Positions 27,512 through 34,845 of a stretch of 64,000 bases of DNA are shown one piece after another. This DNA comes from Candidatus Villigracilis saccharophilus (GTDB lineage: Bacteria > Chloroflexota > Anaerolineae > Anaerolineales > Villigracilaceae). Both the position numbers and the translations under genes were made by a program. Below the pieces are notes generated by a model. It did not search any database and had not been told where the DNA came from. It saw only the letters and a program-made list of their open reading frames with translations. Each line of letters opens with the position of its first letter. Position 1 is the first letter of the stretch. Where the stretch lies: the NCBI GenBank assembly GCA_016709305.1, contig JADJNA010000017.1, positions 1-64,000 on the forward strand, read 5' to 3'.

Positions 27512-30478
27512 ATGTTAATTTCCCGCTCTTCCCGTCTTAAATATAATTTCTCTGCGGAATTCTTCCGCCCGGACGGACATGTGATCTTTTCTGACCTGGC
27601 CTCCGCCCGTGCTTTTGCATCCCAAATGTCAATGCAACATACGGACCCCGTTTCTGCGACAGACCTATATGCATTATCTCTGTTGGACGAGGCTTATCAC
27701 ATCCTCCTCAAATATTTTTACAGCAGATATACAGGTGTCATGGGACGTGCCATGAGCGTTCTGCAATCAAATCTTGGCTCCAAATATGACCTTACGCTTA
27801 GTAAGTTCACTGAGGAATTTCCCCCCATGCCAGTCTTTCGCGGTGAAGTGACGGCAGGAGCATACCTATCAACTAATATCCCGCATTTTGGCGATTTTGG
27901 ACACGGTGTGCGGGCTGCTGCGATTGAGGAAATGTTGTTGATCAAAAATTCGAACAGCAACCCTGCTTTGAAAAAGTACAAAATCCTTGTTGACGAAATC
28001 GTCATGGACGGTACTGCTTATCAAGAGGTTATGCAATTATTATTGAATTTTTTTGCTCGTCAGCCGGGCTTTGGAAACGGTGCGCATGGACTGGGTGAAA
28101 CCCTCATGGATGTGCTTGCCGCTCCGATCAAGGCGTCTCCAGATTCTTTGGAAGGACAATTAAAATTTGTAGTTGAAAAATGGGGATATTTACTGGGCGA
28201 GGCATTTTCGGTCCGCATGTGGCGCGGGTTGGATTTCTTACGCGAGGAGATTATTCGCAAAGGGCAGGGGCCGATCGATTCCACAAAAGCCGAAAAATTT
28301 ATTCCAAATTTTACCGGATACGAATACGCGGAATATGAACGCTACAGTCCGGATAAGGACTGGATGCCGCGTCTGGTCCTCCTTGCCAAAAATACCTATG
28401 TCTGGCTTGGACAGCTTTCCAAAAAATATCAGCGCGACATCACGACCCTCGATCAAATTCCTGATGAAGAACTTGACCTGTTAGCCTCTCGTGGTTTCAC
28501 AGGTTTATGGTTGATCGGTCTATGGGAGCGCAGCCGTGCATCACAACGCATCAAACAACGCATGGGACAGGATGACGCGGTAGCCTCGGCATATTCTCTT
28601 GATTCGTATGATATCGCCGACGACCTTGGTGACTGGGATGCGTTGAACAACCTTCGCTCCCGGGCCTGGTCGCGGGGTATTCGCCTCTCTGCGGACATGG
28701 TTCCAAATCACATGGGGATTGATTCCACCTGGGTCAAAGATCATCCGGATTGGTTTTTGTCTTCCCCATATTCACCCTATCCTGCTTATACCTTCGGCTC
28801 TGAAAATCTTTCGGATGATTCACGTGTCGGAATTTACCTTGAAGACCATTATTATGACAAGACTGATGCCGCAGTTGTATTCCAACGACGCGATCATCAT
28901 ACAGGCGATGTCCGATATATCTACCATGGCAATGACGGCACTTCCTTCCCATGGAATGATACGGCTCAACTTGATTACACTAACCCCGTAGTTCGCGAAG
29001 CGGTCATTCAGGTAATTCTGCATGTTGCCCGAAATTTTCCAGTCATCCGTTTTGACGCGGCGATGACTCTCGCGAAGAAGCACGTTCAACGACTTTGGTT
29101 CCCGGAGCCCGGTGCAGGTGGAGCGATTCCTTCTCGCTCCCAATATGGCATGACCAAGTTTGAGTTTGACGAAAAGGTCCCCGAGGAATTTTGGCGCGAG
29201 GTGGTTGACCGCGTAGCCAGGGAGGTTCCTGATACGCTTTTACTAGCCGAAGCTTTCTGGTTGATGGAAGGATATTTTGTTCGCACCTTGGGCATGCATC
29301 GAGTATACAATTCTGCTTTCATGCACATGCTGCGAGATGAAGACAATGCCAAGTATCGTCAGGCCATCAAGAATACTCTTGAGTTCGATCCACAAATTCT
29401 TAAGCGTTATGTAAACTTCATGAACAATCCCGATGAAAAGACCGCTGTCGAGCAATTCGGCAATGGCGATAAATATTTTGGGATTTGTACGGTCTTGTCT
29501 ACCTTGCCAGGCCTGCCTATGTTTGGTCACGGACAGGTGGAAGGCTATTCCGAAAAATATGGCATGGAGTTCCGCCGCGCCAAATGGGATGAAACTCCTG
29601 ATGAAGGACTGATTCGCGGGCACGAGTGGCGTATTTTCCCGATTCTTCACCGCCGTTATCTGTTCGCTGATGTCGAGCAATTCCTGCTATATGATTTTTA
29701 CTCCCCCAATGGCGACGTAGATGAAGAAGTATTTGCCTACTCTAACCGCTTCAACGATGAGCGCGGATTGGTCGTGTACCATAATAAATTCTCCGACACC
29801 CGTGGTTGGATCAAATCCTCTGCCGCGTATATTGATAAGGCATCCGGAAAGACATTGCGCAGGAACCTGGCCGACGGACTTGGTCTGCCGCGGGTCGGGT
29901 ATGTCATTTTTAAGGATTTCGTCACCCAGCTTGAATATATCCGCTCTTGCGCTGAGATCTGGGACAATGGAATGTATTTTGAATTGGGCGCATATCAATG
30001 CCATGCATTCATGGATTGGCGTTTCGTTGGAGATAACGAATGGAAGACCATTTGCGATCAACTCAACGGGGCTGGCATTCCCTCTATGCAAGCAAAATGG
30101 TCTGAAATTTTCACTGTTGTCGAGGAAGTTGCGATCGAAACGAAAACCCCTGCGAAGAAGCGTGCTCCCCGCAAAACAGCTGGCAAGGTAAAAACTGTAA
30201 AAAATAAAAAGGAAAAAGTGGTTGCTAAAAAGACAAAGGTGGCAAAGGTGAAAAACGAAAAGAAGGAAGCCGCAGCCAGCAAACTCGTTACGAAACAGGC
30301 CGTTGTAAAGCTTTCTGCAAAGAAGAAGGAATCTGTTGCCAAGAAAAAGAAGCCAGCGTCTAAGAAGCAGACAGTTGAAAAAATTGTGTCCTTAACACGG
30401 ACATCTGACAAGAAAATTTCATCCAGCCGAAAAAGACGGCAAGAAAAAAAGAAATTGAAAAGAAGTCGAAGTAAATAA
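27512..30478 (+). CDS. GH13 alpha-amylase-family protein with lysine-rich C-terminal tail
   Basis: 988 residues. A unique N-terminal region (about 1-330) precedes a GH13 barrel: SADMVPNHMGIDS (region I), IRFDAAMTLAKK (nucleophile Asp), LLLAEAFWLM (acid/base Glu) and a third Asp in MNNPDEKTA. The product is probably a glucan-active hydrolase or transferase; the substrate is not clear. From about residue 873 the sequence becomes a roughly 110-residue tail in which about two of five residues are Lys or Arg, with histone-H1-like AKK and KKK blocks. No signal peptide, so cytosolic. The ATG at 27512 is chosen because the longer frame runs into the divergent kinase gene. Confidence 0.85.
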   Translation: MLISRSSRLKYNFSAEFFRPDGHVIFSDLASARAFASQMSMQHTDPVSATDLYALSLLDEAYHILLKYFYSRYTGVMGRAMSVLQSNLGSKYDLTLSKFTEEFPPMPVFRGEVTAGAYLSTNIPHFGDFGHGVRAAAIEEMLLIKNSNSNPALKKYKILVDEIVMDGTAYQEVMQLLLNFFARQPGFGNGAHGLGETLMDVLAAPIKASPDSLEGQLKFVVEKWGYLLGEAFSVRMWRGLDFLREEIIRKGQGPIDSTKAEKFIPNFTGYEYAEYERYSPDKDWMPRLVLLAKNTYVWLGQLSKKYQRDITTLDQIPDEELDLLASRGFTGLWLIGLWERSRASQRIKQRMGQDDAVASAYSLDSYDIADDLGDWDALNNLRSRAWSRGIRLSADMVPNHMGIDSTWVKDHPDWFLSSPYSPYPAYTFGSENLSDDSRVGIYLEDHYYDKTDAAVVFQRRDHHTGDVRYIYHGNDGTSFPWNDTAQLDYTNPVVREAVIQVILHVARNFPVIRFDAAMTLAKKHVQRLWFPEPGAGGAIPSRSQYGMTKFEFDEKVPEEFWREVVDRVAREVPDTLLLAEAFWLMEGYFVRTLGMHRVYNSAFMHMLRDEDNAKYRQAIKNTLEFDPQILKRYVNFMNNPDEKTAVEQFGNGDKYFGICTVLSTLPGLPMFGHGQVEGYSEKYGMEFRRAKWDETPDEGLIRGHEWRIFPILHRRYLFADVEQFLLYDFYSPNGDVDEEVFAYSNRFNDERGLVVYHNKFSDTRGWIKSSAAYIDKASGKTLRRNLADGLGLPRVGYVIFKDFVTQLEYIRSCAEIWDNGMYFELGAYQCHAFMDWRFVGDNEWKTICDQLNGAGIPSMQAKWSEIFTVVEEVAIETKTPAKKRAPRKTAGKVKTVKNKKEKVVAKKTKVAKVKNEKKEAAASKLVTKQAVVKLSAKKKESVAKKKKPASKKQTVEKIVSLTRTSDKKISSSRKRRQEKKKLKRSRSK

Positions 30479-30515
30479 AAAAACTCCTGGGAGCATCAAA
30501 TTCTCAGGAGTTTTT
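30479..30515 (+). terminator. Terminator after GH13 gene
   Basis: AAAAACTCCTG (30479-30489) pairs with CAGGAGTTTTT (30505-30515), ending in a T run. Confidence 0.85.
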
Positions 30516-30587
30516 CTTTAATGGACTTCGTGTAGTATTTTCAACCCTACAACTCCCATACGAATCCATTAAATTATAGAATCGGTG

Positions 30588-30616
30588 TTGACTATCACTT
30601 TGAAAAGTACTATACT
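30588..30616 (+). promoter_or_regulatory. Near-consensus sigma70 promoter
   Basis: TTGACT (30588-30593), 17-base spacer, TATACT (30611-30616). It is the best promoter in the window and drives a short unit that ends in a terminator at 30706. Confidence 0.85.
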
Positions 30617-30622
30617 CACCAC

Positions 30623-30706
30623 ATCGAGGTAACGCCCATATGCGATTATTTCAGGAAGTACCCAGGTTTGTTGAATGAACACGCGGTTATCTCCGCGTGT
30701 TTTTTT
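30623..30706 (+). ncRNA. Candidate small RNA or attenuator leader
   Basis: The strong promoter at 30588 and an intrinsic terminator (ACACGCGG, six-base loop, CCGCGTGT, T7; 30679-30706) delimit a transcript of about 85 bases. Inside is a 12-codon frame with its own GAGGT (30626-30630): ATG at 30640, stop at 30676-30678, reading MRLFQEVPRFVE. The stop is immediately followed by the hairpin. This is the geometry of a leader peptide controlling read-through into the SWIM-protein gene, or of a stand-alone small RNA or small-protein gene. Confidence 0.55.
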
Positions 30707-30752
30707 ATGTAAAAATTAACCAATAAAAAATTAATAAAAGGAGACCTACATC

Positions 30753-30995
30753 ATGGATTACGGAATGATTGGCAAGGTAGAAAAAGCGAAGCGTTATGCC
30801 GAGGATAGGCATCGATTCCACTTCAATCAATTTGATCTTAATTTTCACGGCGACAATAGTGAACATCATGTTTCTTATAATAACGGCGTTTTTAATTGCG
30901 ATTGCGAGTTCTTCCTTACCCATAAGCGCTGCGGTCATTCCATGGCGCTGGAGATCCTCCTTAAAGATATGATCGTTGAAACAGTAGAAGCCTAA
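30753..30995 (+). CDS. SWIM zinc-finger mini-protein
   Basis: 80 residues. The C-terminal half has the SWIM pattern C-x-C...C-x-H in FNCDCEFFLTHKRCGHSMAL, which in larger proteins binds zinc and contacts DNA or protein. The rest is short and polar (HRFHFNQFDLNFHGDNSEHH). AAAGGAG lies nine bases before the ATG. Upstream is the leader/terminator unit, downstream a terminator, so it is a monocistronic, possibly attenuated gene. Function unknown. Confidence 0.75.
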   Translation: MDYGMIGKVEKAKRYAEDRHRFHFNQFDLNFHGDNSEHHVSYNNGVFNCDCEFFLTHKRCGHSMALEILLKDMIVETVEA

Positions 30996-31012
30996 TATCC
31001 ATTGAAAATATG

Positions 31013-31047
31013 AACTGCCCTGTGATTTGCGCAGGGCAGTTTTTTTT
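31013..31047 (+). terminator. Terminator after SWIM-protein gene
   Basis: AACTGCCCTG (31013-31022) pairs with CAGGGCAGTT (31032-31041), followed by T8. Confidence 0.9.
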
Positions 31048-31083
31048 AAACCATGTTCTCATTAAATCTTAAACATTATGGGG

Positions 31084-31089
31084 TACAAT
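31084..31089 (+). promoter_or_regulatory. -10 box of a leaderless-type promoter
   Basis: TACAAT ends 7 bases before the ATG at 31097, with no Shine-Dalgarno. Confidence 0.55.
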
Positions 31090-31096
31090 TTTCTTC

Positions 31097-32182
31097 ATGA
31101 ATTCACATATTACAAGACGAGATTTCCTAAAACTTGGAAGTCTTACCCTTGGCGGATTGGCATTTTCGCCATTTATCCCCGGTTTTAACAGTTTTGACGA
31201 TAGCTTTGTAGTCCGGATCGCAACTGCTGAAATGCCTGTGCGCAAGCAGCCAACTGATGATAGCCGTATTGAACTGACCTGGTATCGTGATGAACTTGTC
31301 CATGTTTATGAGGAAGTAAAAGCCGAAGAGCCAAAACATAATCCCGTTTGGTATCGCACGTGGGGTGGCTATATTCATCGTGGACGCTTGCAGCGCGTAA
31401 AAACTCTTTATCAAATCCCGATGCGTACCGTTCCTGAAGGAAAGAGAGTCCTCACTGAGGTTGCAGTTCCTTTTACAACGCCATATCGTTTTTCGAAAGC
31501 CTATGGTTGGACGCCCCTTGCCCCGCCATTTTATTATGGCTCTGTCCATTGGGTTGAGGCAATCGAAGAGGGTCCCAAAATGGCTGATTACAGCGGGCCG
31601 TGGTATCGGGTATTTGATGAACTCGATTCAAATGTTGGTTTTTTTGTGCCCGCCATCCATCTTCGTGTTTTGCCGCCCTCGATGATGGAACCGATCACGC
31701 CGGATATTCCTTATGAACAAAAACTTATCGAGGTTAACCTGACCACTCAGACCTTGGTCGCGTATGAATATGGCAAATCAGTTTTTGAAACAAATATTTC
31801 ATCCGGTGTGCCTGGTGGTTCTGTGGGGCCAGGTGAAATTCCCACAAAAACACCGGCTGGCAAGTTTACGATCATGGATAAAGTGCCTGCAAAACACATG
31901 GGTAATAGTTACTTTAGCAGCGCTACAACGGGCAATTTGCTCGCAGATATGGATAATTATGTGCTTCCAGGCATTCCTTTTTCATCGTTTTTTACAACCC
32001 AGGGTCATGCCTTTCATGGTACCTATTGGCATGAAAACTTTGGGCTTCCCATGAGCCATGGTTGTATCAATATGCGTAGTAACGAGGCCAATTGGATCTT
32101 CCGCTGGGCAAAGCCGGAGCATTCGGATCAATCAACCTCAAACCATGGCGGAGTCGGTACCATGGTGGAAATCCATTATTAA
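31097..32182 (+). CDS. Tat-exported L,D-transpeptidase (YkuD domain)
   Basis: 361 residues. The N-terminus MNSHITRRDFLKLGSLTLGG is a twin-arginine signal. The C-terminal YkuD domain (about 215-360) contains HGTYWHENFG and MSHGCINM, with catalytic Cys323. Such enzymes form 3-3 cross-links in peptidoglycan or attach proteins to it. The middle region (about 40-210) is SH3-like by appearance. Export through Tat suggests folding or cofactor acquisition before transport. It implies at least some cell-wall cross-linking in this organism. Confidence 0.88.
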   Translation: MNSHITRRDFLKLGSLTLGGLAFSPFIPGFNSFDDSFVVRIATAEMPVRKQPTDDSRIELTWYRDELVHVYEEVKAEEPKHNPVWYRTWGGYIHRGRLQRVKTLYQIPMRTVPEGKRVLTEVAVPFTTPYRFSKAYGWTPLAPPFYYGSVHWVEAIEEGPKMADYSGPWYRVFDELDSNVGFFVPAIHLRVLPPSMMEPITPDIPYEQKLIEVNLTTQTLVAYEYGKSVFETNISSGVPGGSVGPGEIPTKTPAGKFTIMDKVPAKHMGNSYFSSATTGNLLADMDNYVLPGIPFSSFFTTQGHAFHGTYWHENFGLPMSHGCINMRSNEANWIFRWAKPEHSDQSTSNHGGVGTMVEIHY

Positions 32183-32267
32183 ACTTTTTTTTAAGATTTC
32201 TTTTTTACAGCCAGAATCCCAGCCTGAACGATTTGAAAACAAATTATCCTAAAGGATACGCTTCGCT

Positions 32268-33494
32268 ATGCCGATACTTAACTGGAAGGGTAAGCACCTT
32301 GCCGATCCCGAACCCGCTGCACTAATTCAAGATGCAATTCTCTACCCGAAAGGACGGGGCTATCCCAATACACTTCCAAATGGCAGAGTAATACTTGGCG
32401 AAAATCTTTCAGTTATGGCTGCCCTTCTTCCAGAATATGAAGGTCGCATTGATTTGATCTATGCTGACCCGCCATTCTTCACGAATCGAAAATTTTCTGC
32501 CCGAGTAGGTCGTGGTGAGGACTCTCGTAAGCCTTCAAAATGGAAATTAGCCGAAGGCTATCATGATGATTGGTCTGATCTGGATTCGTATTTACAATTT
32601 TTGTACGACCGGCTTGCATTAATGGTACGTTTACTTTCACCAAATGGAACTTTGTACCTTCATCTTGATTGGCATGCAGATGCCTATGCCCGATTAATGT
32701 TGGATGAATTGTTCGGCAGGGAGGGGGTTTTCATAAATGAGATAATCTGGACGTATCATGGACCCTCTCCGATCAGAACTGCCTTTAATCGTAAACATGA
32801 CACGATATTGGTTTACGCAAAGGGCAAGAACTATACCTTTAATGCAGATGCGATTCGTGAACCATACAATCCAAACACGATCGCTACATTTAAATCTTCA
32901 AACAAGGCTGGATTTGGCAAGGTCCCTGACCTTGAACGCGGCAAAGTCCCGGAAGATTGGTGGTATTTTCCAGTCGTAGCCCGTTTACATAATGAAAGAA
33001 CCGGGTATCCAACTCAAAAACCCGAAGCTATGCTGGAACGTATCATTCGCGCTTCTTCAAACAAAGGGGATCTGGTTGCCGATTTTTTTTGTGGCTCCGG
33101 GACAACCTCTGTCGTGGCTGCGAAGAATGACCGTAAGTTTATTACGAGTGATGAATCTGTCCGCGCCGTGTATACTGCGCGTAATAGACTGGTTGAAACA
33201 GAGGCTGTTTTTTCACTTGAGCGTGATTCCTTAATTAAGAATAATAGGTCTGTTTCCGCCAAAAAAATCAACTTGTTTGTTACTGCGGATTCTGTCCGCT
33301 TAAAAACCACGCTTGATGTGGACTTCTGGGAGGTTGACCCTGACTGGGAGGGGGAATTATTCAAGAGCGTGGCGCAGGCTCAACGACCCGTGCGAAGCGG
33401 TGAAATTTGCCTTGAATTAAAAATAAAAACCGGGCGCAGAGTCTGCGTCCGATTGGTTACAGTCCAAGGAGAGGAAATCCAATTAGATGTCTAG
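32268..33494 (+). CDS. Orphan DNA adenine-type methyltransferase (beta class)
   Basis: 408 residues. Motif IV DPPF (LIYADPPFFTNRKF, about residue 67) precedes the SAM-binding motif I (VADFFCGSGTTSVVAAK, about residue 270), the order of beta-class methylases of type II and III Mod proteins; DPPF suggests N6-adenine. YPTQKPEAMLERII is also typical. No restriction nuclease is adjacent, so it may be regulatory or a remnant of a modification system. The 3' end overlaps the convergent regulator gene by 12 bases. Confidence 0.85.
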   Translation: MPILNWKGKHLADPEPAALIQDAILYPKGRGYPNTLPNGRVILGENLSVMAALLPEYEGRIDLIYADPPFFTNRKFSARVGRGEDSRKPSKWKLAEGYHDDWSDLDSYLQFLYDRLALMVRLLSPNGTLYLHLDWHADAYARLMLDELFGREGVFINEIIWTYHGPSPIRTAFNRKHDTILVYAKGKNYTFNADAIREPYNPNTIATFKSSNKAGFGKVPDLERGKVPEDWWYFPVVARLHNERTGYPTQKPEAMLERIIRASSNKGDLVADFFCGSGTTSVVAAKNDRKFITSDESVRAVYTARNRLVETEAVFSLERDSLIKNNRSVSAKKINLFVTADSVRLKTTLDVDFWEVDPDWEGELFKSVAQAQRPVRSGEICLELKIKTGRRVCVRLVTVQGEEIQLDV

Positions 33495-34139
33495 GCGGTA
33501 GCCCACGCCGCGAATAGTTTTTAATAATTTCGGATTATCGGGGTCAAGCTCGATGGCGCGCCGCAACCAGGAAATATGCACATCAAGAGTGCGTGTATCG
33601 CCGGTGTAATTTGTTTCCCATGCTTTTTTAAATAGCGGTTCACGTTCCACCACTTCGCCATGTTTTTCCATTAATAGGTTTAGTAATGTGACAAGACGCG
33701 GAGTGAGTTTTGTGCTCTTCCCAAGACAGCGTACGCGCCGTTTCTCAAGATCCAGTCGAATAGGCCCAACGTGTAAAACATTTTTCCCGTCGCCGGGCAA
33801 AAGAGGTTTGATCCGGTTGACTAGTTTTTGAACGGTGAATGGTAATGCAAGTACAGCATCTGCCGCATCCTTACTAACTTCATTATCGTTTTCAAGGATG
33901 AGGATGATTGGAAGTTTCGGGTCCTTCTCGCGAATGGACTGGCAGATACGCAGGCCTGTGCTTCTCAATGAGGCAGCATTTACAACAACAAGACTCGGGC
34001 TGACTTCTTTAAGGCGCGCTACTGCTTTGCTGCCGTTTTGGGCAATTTGTACATCAAATCCCTTCTTCTGCAAATCTGAAGCAAAAGAAGGGATCTCTGC
34101 ATGTCGGGCTTCAATGACCAAGAGTGTGGTGGTCTTCAT
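33483..34139 (-). CDS. OmpR-family regulator with degenerate receiver
   Basis: 218 residues. The C-terminal winged helix (about 120-218) is intact: TPRLVTLLNLLMEKHGEVVE, TRTLDVHISWLRRAI and IRGVGYRLDI. The N-terminal receiver has lost all phosphorylation residues: the acidic pocket is replaced by LLVIEARH, the phosphoacceptor Asp by Asn in SLVVVNAAS, and the beta-5 Lys by Leu in ALPFTV. Hence an atypical, phosphorylation-independent regulator. No kinase is adjacent. Its upstream region holds a palindrome flanking a TATAAT box, suggesting autoregulation. Confidence 0.88.
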   Translation of the reverse strand: MKTTTLLVIEARHAEIPSFASDLQKKGFDVQIAQNGSKAVARLKEVSPSLVVVNAASLRSTGLRICQSIREKDPKLPIILILENDNEVSKDAADAVLALPFTVQKLVNRIKPLLPGDGKNVLHVGPIRLDLEKRRVRCLGKSTKLTPRLVTLLNLLMEKHGEVVEREPLFKKAWETNYTGDTRTLDVHISWLRRAIELDPDNPKLLKTIRGVGYRLDI

Positions 34140-34210
34140 AATATTTTTTGATAATGCCTGTTTTTAATGGATTAATATGTCATGTAACAAATTTATTTTG
34201 TGTTTCGTAT

Positions 34211-34247
34211 TTGTTAAGGTTTTTTATTATACACTAAATCTTAACAA
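34211..34247. promoter_or_regulatory. Inverted repeat flanking a -10 box upstream of the atypical regulator
   Basis: TTGTTAAG (34211-34218) and CTTAACAA (34240-34247) are perfect inverted copies around a minus-strand TATAAT (34231-34226). Likely an operator, perhaps for the regulator itself. The surrounding 34140-34460 region is AT-rich and shows no credible gene. Confidence 0.45.
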
Positions 34248-34462
34248 ACTGCTTTAATCGATAGTACTATTGTATTATGGTTCATGCTTAATTTCTTTAT
34301 TCCTATGATTTGATTTGCAGCTTTCTCGAAGAAGGCGGACAGATTTTGGTGGTTATGACGCGACTGGTTAAGGTTGCGCGAATCCGAATATCATTACAGC
34401 AAGGCAGCCGGTTTTTGTGGATTTTGAGAAAGCGAATTGATTAAATTATTTTTTTAACTGGC

Positions 34463-34492
34463 TTGACTTTTCTATGTTCGTTATGGTATGAT
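34463..34492 (+). promoter_or_regulatory. Promoter of tRNA-fMet
   Basis: TTGACT (34463-34468), 18-base spacer, TATGAT (34487-34492), 14 bases before the mature tRNA. Confidence 0.75.
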
Positions 34493-34506
34493 TATGTTTC
34501 ATTCGA

Positions 34507-34578
34507 TGCGGGGTGGAGCAGTGGCAGCTCGTCGGGCTCATAACCCGAAGGTCACAGGTTCAAGTCCTGTCCCCGCTA
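34507..34578 (+). tRNA. Initiator tRNA-fMet (CAT)
   Basis: Cloverleaf of 72 bases with anticodon CAT at 34539-34541. Three consecutive G-C pairs in the anticodon stem (GGG CTCATAA CCC) and a non-Watson-Crick 1:72 position (U1, U72) are initiator hallmarks; the elongator and Ile2 tRNAs lack them. The D-arm GAGCAGTGGCAGCTC and T-loop GGTTCAAGTCC fit. CCA is not encoded. Confidence 0.93.
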
Positions 34579-34587
34579 CTCAAAGAT

Positions 34588-34614
34588 AACCAGAGACCAC
34601 CGGTCTCTGGTTTT
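34588..34614 (+). terminator. Terminator after tRNA-fMet
   Basis: AACCAGAGACC (34588-34598), three-base loop, GGTCTCTGGTT (34602-34612), then T residues. Confidence 0.85.
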
Positions 34615-34845
34615 CGTTGTTTCGGGGGGTTGCGATATTTCACTCCATTGAAGAAGGGGAAAATTGTATGAAGTGAAATTTTCAAGCTCATCAGTACTGG
34701 TGTATTGATAAACCTGATTCTTGTGAGATTTCTTTTTATGATTTTGGAAATAGATTTTGGGGCATGGGGGAAGCCTGCACCTGCCAGGCTTTGCATGATG
34801 GATTGTGGCGGGTGGATGGCCGCTGATTACTGGACTCCGGATGGA

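Noticed and set aside
34560..34796. Minus-strand frame overlapping tRNA-fMet
   Set aside because: It overlaps the tRNA and its terminator and shows no protein-like features.
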